Assembly: GCF_947491715.1 (NCBI RefSeq)
Contig: NZ_CANLKR010000002.1
Location: 301,133-365,132, forward strand
Direction of reading: 5' to 3'
Length of the DNA: 64,000 bases
From: an uncultured Shewanella sp.
Lineage (GTDB): Bacteria > Pseudomonadota > Gammaproteobacteria > Enterobacterales > Shewanellaceae
Shown: positions 20,053-27,447 of the stretch, in pieces
Layout of the letters: each line of letters opens with the position of its first letter
Position numbering within the stretch: position 1 is the first letter of the stretch
Program-made: the position numbers and the translations under genes
Notes under the pieces: model-generated
Database searches by the model: none
The model's input: only the letters and a program-made list of their open reading frames with translations
Told to the model about the DNA's origin: nothing

Positions 20053-20998
20053 AATGGTGAAATACACTGGGGTACATATGATGCAATATGAGCAGCCAAC
20101 CGAGTAACGTCAGTGTGGAGAATAAGGTTGTGGTTGAAATGACATTAGAAACTAATTCTGGTGTCTGTTGGTATTGCTCTGAAATAATATACGCATTTTT
20201 AGCTGTTGGTACTGCTGCTGAAATGGTCGCGGCAACAACGAGGATGGGCGAGAGTCCCGCTAAATGGGATAAATAAAGGATCAGGCCAGGCATGAAAATG
20301 AGTTTGCAGAGATTAATGAGTAAGATATTCAGTTCATTATGATGAAAGGAACTCCATTTGAGACTCATTCCAATAGCAAAGAGTGCACAAGCTGTAATCG
20401 CTGAGCCTAAAATCGTCAGATAATTGGTGATTAAAGTGGGTAATGTTAATCCTGATGAGGCAAAAAGGATCCCCGCAAATGTTGAGAGTATGATGGGGTT
20501 TTTGACAACATGCAGAATTTTTTCTAAAAGTGGCAGTTTATGTTCATCTTTAGTGTGCGCGGCTTGCTCAAGAAAAATCATAGTGATGATAATCATTATG
20601 ACCATGATGACATTGGCGATTGCTGCAGGTAGTAACGCCTTATGGCCAAAAATGCTGTGTAGTAGCGGTAACGCGATAATGCCAGTATTGGCTAATACAC
20701 AACTGGCAGCAAGCATTGTGGAAGTCGCCAAATTTTTATGGATGATTAATAAAAAAGTTAAAATAATGAGGTATATACCGATAACGCCGCCTCCAAATGC
20801 CAGGATAAAGGGCAAATTGAATAAATTGTTGATTTCTTCTTGGGCGATAACAAGAAACAGTAAAGCCGGCATCAATACAAAATAAGTAAATTGTATGAGT
20901 AATGCAGGCGTCGTTTCAGGGAGAATACTCGTTTTTGAAAAAAGGTAACCTGTGATGATGATGGCAAAAACGGGCAAAACCAAATTAAGGATATCCAT
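20051..20998 (-). CDS. AEC (auxin efflux carrier) family transporter
   Basis: A 315-residue integral membrane protein with about ten hydrophobic segments in two five-helix halves. The start MDILNLVLPVFAIIITGYLF and the mid-protein helix with LANTGIIALPLLHSIFG are typical of bacterial AEC permeases, a family that includes malonate and malate carriers. The second half contains AISAAVPTAKNAYIISEQY, the conserved crossover helix motif. The substrate cannot be read from sequence. It is transcribed alone, convergent with the glycosidase-like gene. Confidence 0.85.
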   Translation of the reverse strand: MDILNLVLPVFAIIITGYLFSKTSILPETTPALLIQFTYFVLMPALLFLVIAQEEINNLFNLPFILAFGGGVIGIYLIILTFLLIIHKNLATSTMLAASCVLANTGIIALPLLHSIFGHKALLPAAIANVIMVIMIIITMIFLEQAAHTKDEHKLPLLEKILHVVKNPIILSTFAGILFASSGLTLPTLITNYLTILGSAITACALFAIGMSLKWSSFHHNELNILLINLCKLIFMPGLILYLSHLAGLSPILVVAATISAAVPTAKNAYIISEQYQQTPELVSNVISTTTLFSTLTLLGWLLILHHMYPSVFHH

Positions 20999-21198
20999 GT
21001 ATAGACTCTTTTTGAGTGGTAAGAAGTTTGTTGATCAGTCGTTGAGTCGATTGCTTTATGATAATGTTAATATAGATGTGAAAAATGAATTTGACCATTC
21101 ACTTGTATAATAGAAATTGTGATCTGTATATCTATATCGTTTTGGGTGATGCTGTTATTCTTTTGGATGAGAGGGGCAATTAATAAGAATGAAGTGAT

Positions 21199-22167
21199 AT
21201 GGATAGTGTTTTAGAATTAGGCATTGATCAGTTAGTACAATGTGCTAGGCGTGAAACAACAGAGCCTACTGTTTTACCTAGTATCGCACATCGCCGTCAA
21301 GGGTACATTGACAGTACTGAGTTAGCGGGCGTTTTTCCATTGCTACATCATGTGTTTGAGACTAAGTGCAATGGAGTCCCTGTGAAAGTTTTTAAGCCTT
21401 ATGAAGGTGAAGACATGCCTATTGTGGTTTATTTCCATGGTGGTTGCTTTGTCAGTGGTGGATTTGAGACTCATGAACAACAACTAAGGCAAATTGCACA
21501 TTTATCGGGGGCAATTGTTATTGCCGTTAAGTATCGGCTAGCACCTGAATACACTTATCCATGTGCTCATGATGATGCCTTTGACGCTTGTGACGGTATT
21601 TATCAGGATTGTTATCGATGGGGGGGCAATAAAGAGGCCATTATATTAGCTGGTGACAGTGCGGGAGGGCATATAGCTTTAATCACGAGTTTACGATTAC
21701 GGGATAGGGCGATTTGGCAACCGATAAAACAAATTTTGATTTATCCAATGCTTGATGCAACCGCTTCATGTGAGAGTATGGATAAATATGGTGAGAATTA
21801 TATTATCACTAAAGCCATGTTAATGTCAGGGTTGGCACTTTATAGGGGGAACGTGAATGCGATGCATGAGGAGATCAGTCCATTATTTCGAACAGATTGG
21901 AAAGGATTGCCTGAAACACATATTTTAACTGCGGAGTTTGATCCCCTTGTTGATGAAGGAGAAATGTTATACCGACACTTACGCTTAGCGGGAGTCGATG
22001 CTTATTGCGGTCGCTATTTTGGTGTTATTCATGGTTTTATTCAATTATCCGGCATTAGTCAATCGGCTCAAGAGGCGTTAATGCATGTGGCTGGGCTTGT
22101 TAGGAAGGGGGGGGGGAAGATAACACAAAAATATGAATTGCGAGCTATGATTAGAGAAATGATTTGA
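21199..22167 (+). CDS. Alpha/beta hydrolase, hormone-sensitive-lipase type esterase
   Basis: A 322-residue cytoplasmic carboxylesterase of the HSL (family IV) group. The oxyanion-hole motif is YFHGGCFVSGG (about residues 76-86), the nucleophile Ser is in AGDSAGGHIAL (about 153), the acid is Asp in AEFDPLVDEG and the base is His in GVIHGFIQLSG. No signal peptide is seen. The end is odd: residues RKGGGKITQ are encoded across a run of ten G (22107-22116), so the reading frame of the last ~20 codons could vary between cells or be a sequencing artefact. The catalytic residues all lie before the run. Confidence 0.87.
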   Translation: MDSVLELGIDQLVQCARRETTEPTVLPSIAHRRQGYIDSTELAGVFPLLHHVFETKCNGVPVKVFKPYEGEDMPIVVYFHGGCFVSGGFETHEQQLRQIAHLSGAIVIAVKYRLAPEYTYPCAHDDAFDACDGIYQDCYRWGGNKEAIILAGDSAGGHIALITSLRLRDRAIWQPIKQILIYPMLDATASCESMDKYGENYIITKAMLMSGLALYRGNVNAMHEEISPLFRTDWKGLPETHILTAEFDPLVDEGEMLYRHLRLAGVDAYCGRYFGVIHGFIQLSGISQSAQEALMHVAGLVRKGGGKITQKYELRAMIREMI

Positions 22168-22244
22168 TATTTCTATTGCTCATTATTAGTCGCTACAAGA
22201 CGTAATTTTAATGCAGTACGGCTTGAAGGGTAAAAGGGAAAATT

Positions 22245-22805
22245 ATGTGGTTTTTAGAGCATATTTGGTGGATAGTCTCTTTATGTGTCATCGGTTTTTT
22301 TACGTTGATGAGTTTACGTTATCGTATTCCTCTCGCTCAGTTAGTGTTACAAGAAAACGAGTTACAAGTACAACCCATGTCTGAAACGACTCAATTGGAG
22401 ATATCCTCTTTATTTGATAGGCAGTATTTAGAAAGTGGGTTTCCCTATAAATTAGGATTTTGTGCTTTTAAGTTTAATTTAGGTGAAATTATTCTAGAAT
22501 CCAGTTGTAAAGGGAGGTTAAAGCTATGGTTGATTGATGAGTTTGATCAATCAGCTAAAGGCTCTGTTAAAGCGGGTAAACGCTATTGGGTCGACGGTTT
22601 TAAAATTGCGCAAACCACTTGGAAAGTGGATGGAAGCACGAAAGTCACTTTATCTATTGACAATACGTTATTACTGGCTGAAACGAATGTGAATTTATTG
22701 GCTTTTTTGCTGGGAAGGAGGGCGCCATCAGTTGTAATAAAGGGGGTATTTGGTGGTCCACCTAAAGAGCCAGAGGAAGAACATATTGCTAATCCTGTGG
22801 TTTAG
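22245..22805 (+). CDS. Unrecognised protein with one N-terminal membrane segment
   Basis: I do not recognise this 186-residue protein. Residues ~4-24 (EHIWWIVSLCVIGFFTLMSL) form a hydrophobic anchor. The rest is soluble, beta-rich in appearance and free of obvious metal or nucleotide motifs, ending in an acidic Pro/Glu tail (PPKEPEEEH). AAGGG-type ribosome bases lie upstream of the ATG. It stands between the esterase and the dipeptidase-like gene, all in the same direction with gaps of about 77 and 42 bp, so the three may share a transcript. A role in the cell envelope is only a guess. Confidence 0.65.
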   Translation: MWFLEHIWWIVSLCVIGFFTLMSLRYRIPLAQLVLQENELQVQPMSETTQLEISSLFDRQYLESGFPYKLGFCAFKFNLGEIILESSCKGRLKLWLIDEFDQSAKGSVKAGKRYWVDGFKIAQTTWKVDGSTKVTLSIDNTLLLAETNVNLLAFLLGRRAPSVVIKGVFGGPPKEPEEEHIANPVV

Positions 22806-22847
22806 TGTTTTTTTGATTTTATGATGTTGGCTTAACAGTAGGTAAAT

Positions 22848-23471
22848 ATGGATAAACGTCCTGAAACGATTATTGATATTCAATCTATGATCCCATCGAT
22901 TGTTGCTGAGATACGCTATTACTCAGCAGACAATTTTATCGGGGCACCAATCGATGGCTACTTAGCCCCTAAAATTTTTTTGTCTATTCCTGCTTGTCGA
23001 GCATTAGAAAAAGCGCAAAGTATGCTTGCTCGATTTGATTTGGGTTTAAAAGTCTATGATGCTTATCGTCCTCAAATGAGCGTTGATCATTTCATTCGTT
23101 GGTCTCAAGATGAGCGTGATATAAAAATGAAAGCCGTTTATTATCCTGAATTGGATAAAAAGGATCTATTCAATCAAGGATTTGTTGCCAGTAAGTCATC
23201 TCACTCAAGAGCAAGTACTGTAGATGTGACATTAGTGTCTTTATCATCGCCTTTTTTTCAAGAATTAGATATGGGCACGATTTGGGACTATTTCCATCCA
23301 GCTTCTTGGACACATTATAACAAGCTTACGCATGATCAACGTGCAAATCGTATGCTATTACAGCAAGTAATGAGTCATGTTGGTTTTACTGGTTTGTCGC
23401 AAGAATGGTGGCATTTCACTTTAAAGCAGGAGCCTTTTCCTAATACGTATTTCAATTTTCCTATCGAATAA
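22848..23471 (+). CDS. D-alanyl-D-alanine dipeptidase-like zinc peptidase (M15D, VanX/DdpX type)
   Basis: A 207-residue zinc metallopeptidase of the family that cleaves D-Ala-D-Ala. The zinc motif is SSHSRASTVDVTL, a variant of SxHxxGxAxD in which the usual Gly is Ala and the following Ala is Thr; the His and Asp ligands remain. The catalytic Glu and third ligand are in EWWHFTLK near the C-terminus. The N-terminal part (EIRYYSADNFIGAPIDGY) and KVYDAYRP match VanX-type proteins. No signal peptide is seen, so it is probably a cytoplasmic enzyme that recycles D-Ala-D-Ala rather than a vancomycin-resistance factor; no vanH or vanA genes are nearby. Confidence 0.85.
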   Translation: MDKRPETIIDIQSMIPSIVAEIRYYSADNFIGAPIDGYLAPKIFLSIPACRALEKAQSMLARFDLGLKVYDAYRPQMSVDHFIRWSQDERDIKMKAVYYPELDKKDLFNQGFVASKSSHSRASTVDVTLVSLSSPFFQELDMGTIWDYFHPASWTHYNKLTHDQRANRMLLQQVMSHVGFTGLSQEWWHFTLKQEPFPNTYFNFPIE

Positions 23472-23580
23472 CATTTTGTTATTACATTGTGGAACGGTGA
23501 TTAATTTTGCTTTATGTTGAGAAATGACCATTCTGATCTGATAGCGTAAACAGTACAAATACACATTATTGGAGATACAA

Positions 23581-24270
23581 ATGAGTCGACATGAATTACA
23601 TCGAATGCATCGTATTGGTTGGCTTCGTGCGGCAGTACTGGGAGCAAACGATGGCATTGTTTCTACTGCAAGCTTAATTATTGGGGTGGCTGCTGCACAC
23701 TCGACTCGGTTTGATATTTTACTCGCTGGTATGGCCGGACTCGTGGCTGGCGGTATGTCGATGGCCGCAGGAGAATATGTCTCTGTTAGCTCACAAGCCG
23801 ATATTGAGAAAGCAGATTTAGCATTAGAAAAAGCGTCATTGAACGATGATATTGAATTTGAAGAAAAAGAGCTAGCGGATATTTATCGCCATAGGGGACT
23901 TGAGCCTGAATTAGCTCACGAAGTCGCTAAACAATTAATGGAACATGATGCACTCGCGGCACACGCTCGGGATGAATTAGGGATAACAGATACGGGAAGA
24001 GCCAGACCTTTACAGGCAGCTATGTCGTCAGCCAGTATGTTTACTTTGGGAGCATCACTTCCCTTATTGGTGGCTTGGTGGGCACCGTTGGACACTATGA
24101 TAGTGTCGATTAGCAGTGCTTCGTTATTGTTTTTGGCTGTATTGGGGATGTTAGCGGCACGTGTTGGTGGGGCATCGATGAAAAAAGGCGCTGTTCGAGT
24201 CTTGTTTTGGGGAGCATTAGCCATGCTACTCTCAGCTGCCGTCGGAAAGCTATTTGGTGTGGTGGTATAG
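23581..24270 (+). CDS. VIT1/CCC1 family transporter
   Basis: Membrane protein of the vacuolar iron transporter family, expected to move Fe2+ or Mn2+. The ATG at 23581 has GGAG 7 nt upstream and gives MSRHELHRMHRIGWLRAAVL; an in-frame TTG four codons earlier is not needed. Signature segments are GANDGIVSTASLIIGVAAA in TM1 and AGGMSMAAGEYVSVSSQ in TM2. A charged cytoplasmic metal-binding region follows (EKADLALEKASL to ELADIYRHRGL), and three hydrophobic segments end the protein. The 229-residue length is typical of bacterial homologues. The next gene follows 55 nt downstream and may be co-transcribed. Confidence 0.9.
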   Translation: MSRHELHRMHRIGWLRAAVLGANDGIVSTASLIIGVAAAHSTRFDILLAGMAGLVAGGMSMAAGEYVSVSSQADIEKADLALEKASLNDDIEFEEKELADIYRHRGLEPELAHEVAKQLMEHDALAAHARDELGITDTGRARPLQAAMSSASMFTLGASLPLLVAWWAPLDTMIVSISSASLLFLAVLGMLAARVGGASMKKGAVRVLFWGALAMLLSAAVGKLFGVVV

Positions 24271-24325
24271 CCGCATTAAAAGTAGATGAAGTCAATGGAC
24301 CGTTTGTTTGATTCAAGGAAGAACT

Positions 24326-24817
24326 ATGACTATTCGTTATGCAAAAATAGTACTTATTTGGAGTGTTGCGTTATTCTCAGGTCTTGTTGCTTGGAATAAT
24401 ATGGTTGATTATGAGTCAAATTATAACTTTGTGTTTCATGTACTTAAAATGGATACCACATTTCCAAACAATGTAGGTATGTGGCGAGCGATAGAGTCGC
24501 CTATGGCATATCATTTTGTTTATGGGGTTATTATTGCGGTTGAAAGTCTTATTGCTTTCTTATCCGCCACTGCTGGAGTGCAGTTAATCAGGCATCGTTA
24601 TAGCCATAGAGAATTTAACACTGCGAAGAGTGTTGCTGTGGCTGGGTTGGTGTTAGGTATAGTGCTTTGGTTTACTGGATTTTTAACCATTGGTGGTGAA
24701 TGGTTCTTGATGTGGCAGTCCGCAGTATGGAATGGACAGCAAGCGGCTTATCGATTAGTGGTTGTGTTCTTGATGATTTTAATTATTTTTCTTTTGCCTG
24801 ATGAGTTTGAGCAATGA
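24326..24817 (+). CDS. DUF2165 family small membrane protein
   Basis: A 163-residue protein with four membrane segments, matching the DUF2165 family by its pattern: a first helix, then NMVDYESNYNFVFHVLKMDT, then PMAYHFVYGVIIAVE, and near the end GGEWFLMWQSAVWNGQQAAYR. The ATG at 24326 has AAGGAAG at a good distance, so I prefer it over the in-frame TTG at 24308. The function of the family is unknown. A hairpin directly after the stop (24813-24840) probably ends the transcript. Confidence 0.82.
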   Translation: MTIRYAKIVLIWSVALFSGLVAWNNMVDYESNYNFVFHVLKMDTTFPNNVGMWRAIESPMAYHFVYGVIIAVESLIAFLSATAGVQLIRHRYSHREFNTAKSVAVAGLVLGIVLWFTGFLTIGGEWFLMWQSAVWNGQQAAYRLVVVFLMILIIFLLPDEFEQ

Positions 24818-24847
24818 GGCTAAATGTTATCAGCCTCATTCATTATT
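24813..24847. terminator. Likely terminator between convergent DUF2165 and DUF481 genes
   Basis: Perfect 9-bp stem AATGAGGCT/AGCCTCATT (24813-24821 with 24832-24840) with a 10-nt loop, followed by an AT-rich but not pure T tail. It overlaps the stop of the upstream gene. Confidence 0.6.
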
Positions 24848-24850
24848 TCA

Positions 24851-26005
24851 TTAAATGGAAATACCTAATCCTACGATGAATTGAAAGTCATCTTTTTTCG
24901 GGATTTCACCTTCACCATTCGCTTGAGGTTGGCTGACTCTATCCCAAACAAAGGAAAGATCTAAATCAAAGTATTGGGTTAAATTAATAGAAAATCCTGT
25001 TAACACATGATGAGTGTATCCCCCCGCATCACTGCTGCCGTACTGAATACGATAAAGGGCATTGAAATCGATAATCTCAGTTAATTTTGTGTCATAGTCT
25101 GTTTCAACAACAATGGCGGGACTGCTATTATATTTCTCTTCACCCGCTTCTACCTCATCAAAGCGAGTATAGACGTAGGCCGGACCACCACTGACTTTCC
25201 ATTCTGTTGTCGAAGTGTCAATTATATTATAACCAATACCCGAACCTAAGGTGATTTTATAATCATAGTTTAAAAATGGATCTTTATAGACTTCTCCAAA
25301 AATAGGTCGCAAATAAAACTTTTTGGAAATAAACCAATCAAAATTGCTGTTTAATCTGTGATTATTTATGGTAGCTTCACCATCAGTACGAGAATAATTC
25401 CCTAAATATGTTGTATTAAAACGAGACTCTGTTGTTCTTCTACGTGTATAAGCAATGGCGCTATAGTCAATTTGATCTGTATTGCCAGAATAAAAGTCAG
25501 CCCCTAAGGTGATTTTTGTGGACCAGTAATTACTTTCGCTATCATTGCCCGTGATAATGGTCATCACATCGCTGCGAGGATATTGACGATTATTGATGTC
25601 TATTTGGTTATTTCGTAAGGTTAACTGCCCTGTTTGAGTCGTAAAATCGATAAAACCTACACTGACAACATGACTGGTGTGAAGCTGTAAAATATCATCC
25701 CAATCTATGCTGAGTGTGCCAAATTCTTTACTTTTGAATTCTACTTTGTCCTCATATAAATGCTTGAGGGTGCCTTTTAGCATTTCAAGACTTGAGAGTT
25801 GGATCCAATCATACTTGTTGTCTTCAGGCAAAGTGAGTTCAGCAGGCGTTAGCGTCTTAGGTTGATTTGTTTCAGGCAATGCTTTGGAAGTGGGAGTCGC
25901 GATACTTTCAAAGCTAGTTGTTAATAGGCTACAAGATAAAAGGAGTAGACTAAGTGTGTTTTTCCTCTCTATTGATGGCTGACAACTTAGCATGTCTTCC
26001 TGCAC
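24851..26005 (-). CDS. DUF481 family outer-membrane beta-barrel protein
   Basis: A 384-residue exported protein. After a signal region (LSLLLLSCSLLTTSFES) there is a soluble part of ~120 residues with the segment LSSLEMLKGTLKHLYEDKVE and repeats like FKSKEFGTLSIDWDDIL. From about residue 165 alternating beta strands resemble a DUF481 barrel (TKITLGADFYSGNTDQIDY, NSNFDWFISKKFYLRPIFG, LSFVWDRV), and the last residue is Ile after GLGISI. DUF481 proteins include YdiY, of unknown function, thought to sit in the outer membrane and perhaps respond to salt. The exact start is uncertain because a second Met (MLSC) lies four codons inside. It is monocistronic. Confidence 0.82.
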   Translation of the reverse strand: MQEDMLSCQPSIERKNTLSLLLLSCSLLTTSFESIATPTSKALPETNQPKTLTPAELTLPEDNKYDWIQLSSLEMLKGTLKHLYEDKVEFKSKEFGTLSIDWDDILQLHTSHVVSVGFIDFTTQTGQLTLRNNQIDINNRQYPRSDVMTIITGNDSESNYWSTKITLGADFYSGNTDQIDYSAIAYTRRRTTESRFNTTYLGNYSRTDGEATINNHRLNSNFDWFISKKFYLRPIFGEVYKDPFLNYDYKITLGSGIGYNIIDTSTTEWKVSGGPAYVYTRFDEVEAGEEKYNSSPAIVVETDYDTKLTEIIDFNALYRIQYGSSDAGGYTHHVLTGFSINLTQYFDLDLSFVWDRVSQPQANGEGEIPKKDDFQFIVGLGISI

Positions 26006-26123
26006 CTTTATTCTCCCTAAAATTGTTAAAATTACGATGGTAAGATAGGGAGAATATACTACAAAAATGTTATTTATGAAGCAATGCTGTTTTTAGTAAA
26101 AGAGCGGCTAAGAAAGCTTTTTA

Positions 26124-26753
26124 TTACAACTCACCCAGTAACCAAGGTTGAATAAAGGCTGCGATTTGTGGCTGCGCTTTCGCATTCGGATGAATACCAT
26201 CATTTTGCATTAATTCAGGGTGGGTGATGATATCTTTTAAGAAGAAGGGCACCAAAGTGATTTGCTGCTCCTTGGCGATATCTTGATACACTTGAGTAAA
26301 CTGTTTGGCGTATCGTGGGCCGTAATTAGGCGGAACCATAATGTTTGACAGTAAAATAAGTGCGCCTCTTTCTTGAGATAATTTAATGATTTGTGTTAGA
26401 TTTTGTTTTAGTTGTGTTGTTGGGAAACCACGCAGCCCATCATTTGCACCTAGCTCAATAAAAATGAGTTGAGGCTCGACGGAGTCAAGTAATGCAGGTA
26501 GTCGTCTCAGTGCTCCTGCCGAAGTTTCGCCACTGACTGATCCGTTGATTAACGTATGTTGTGGTAATTTTTTACGTAGTAAGTTAACCCAGCCTTCATT
26601 TTCAGGCATGCCGTATCCAGCACTTAAGCTGTCGCCTAAAATTAAAATGGGGGCTGCTTGAAGGGGAAGGCTTATCAAAATTAATACCATGGCAATTAAT
26701 GGTGCCATGGATTTTTTCTTTAAGAAGGGTGTTATGTTTAATAAAAGTGCCAT
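26124..26753 (-). CDS. tesA: Arylesterase / acyl-CoA thioesterase I (GDSL hydrolase)
   Basis: Periplasmic SGNH hydrolase: thioesterase I / lysophospholipase L1 type. All four blocks are visible: ILILGDSLSAGYG with the nucleophile Ser, NGSVSGETSAGA with the oxyanion Gly, ELGANDGLRG with the oxyanion Asn, and DGIHPNAKAQ with the Asp-His pair. The start at 26753 gives a signal peptide with a basic n-region (FLKKKS) and a hydrophobic core ending LPLQAAP; a later Met at 26708 is possible but lacks the basic lead. The gene is divergent from ybbA and, with this start, their 5' ends overlap by about 20 bp. The same tesA | ybbA-ybbP layout is known from E. coli. Confidence 0.92.
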   Translation of the reverse strand: MALLLNITPFLKKKSMAPLIAMVLILISLPLQAAPILILGDSLSAGYGMPENEGWVNLLRKKLPQHTLINGSVSGETSAGALRRLPALLDSVEPQLIFIELGANDGLRGFPTTQLKQNLTQIIKLSQERGALILLSNIMVPPNYGPRYAKQFTQVYQDIAKEQQITLVPFFLKDIITHPELMQNDGIHPNAKAQPQIAAFIQPWLLGEL

Positions 26754-27447
26754 AGTGGTTAATTCTCTCGTTAAGTCAGTGGCGACCCAAGAAGGGCAGC
26801 TTTCTATCCTCAACGGCATTGACTTAGAAGTCAAGCAGGGGGAAAGTATTGCGATTTTAGGGCCTTCGGGATCAGGAAAGTCAACGCTATTGGGGTTACT
26901 TGCAGCCTTAGATACGCCAACATCAGGGGACATAGCGCTAGATGGTGTGTCATTGAAGGGGCTTGATGAAGAAGGTAAAGCTGCACTTCGTAAAGAAAAA
27001 GTGAGTTTTATTTTTCAGTCTTTCATGTTGGTGGATACATTAACGGCCCTTGAAAATGTAATGTTACCTGCTGAACTTGCAGGAATAAAAGAGGCAAAAG
27101 AAAAAGCCAAAAAGATGTTAGATAGAGTAGGACTTTCTCATCGCTTGAACCATCTACCGAATCAATTATCGGGAGGAGAACAGCAGAGAGTGGCGATTGC
27201 TCGCGCTTTTATTAGCGAGCCCAAAGTGTTATTTGCCGATGAACCAACCGGGAATTTAGATGCTGCGAACAGTGATAAAATTACCCAAATGCTCTTTTCA
27301 ATGAACAATGAAAGTCACACAACTTTAGTGTTGGTGACTCATGATCTCACTTTAGCTAATTTATGTGAACGGCAATTGTTAATGGAAAATGGCATTTTGT
27401 CAGAGTCGACGCCTCACAAAGTGCATACAACGGATGAGGTGAGTTAA
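26734..27447 (+). CDS. ybbA: ABC transporter ATP-binding protein, YbbA/LolD type
   Basis: ATPase of a type VII (MacB/LolCDE-like) ABC system. Walker A is GPSGSGKST, the signature is LSGGEQQRVAIARAF, Walker B is VLFADEPTG and the switch His is in VLVTHD. The start at 26734 (MFNKSAIVVNSLVKSV) has AAGAAGGG upstream. Its stop is next to the permease ATG (TTAATGG), so the two form an operon. YbbA-YbbP function is not settled; involvement in envelope lipids or thioesterase-linked export is suggested only by the constant linkage to tesA. Confidence 0.92.
   Translation: MFNKSAIVVNSLVKSVATQEGQLSILNGIDLEVKQGESIAILGPSGSGKSTLLGLLAALDTPTSGDIALDGVSLKGLDEEGKAALRKEKVSFIFQSFMLVDTLTALENVMLPAELAGIKEAKEKAKKMLDRVGLSHRLNHLPNQLSGGEQQRVAIARAFISEPKVLFADEPTGNLDAANSDKITQMLFSMNNESHTTLVLVTHDLTLANLCERQLLMENGILSESTPHKVHTTDEVS

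Noticed and set aside
22848..23471. A vancomycin-resistance (vanX) gene.
   Set aside because: The zinc-peptidase fold fits, but no vanH, vanA or vanRS genes are nearby and a Gram-negative host does not need them.
26754..26933. An extended N-terminus for the tesA gene reaching 26933.
   Set aside because: It lies wholly antisense to the ABC ATPase and would put 60 unrelated residues before the signal peptide.
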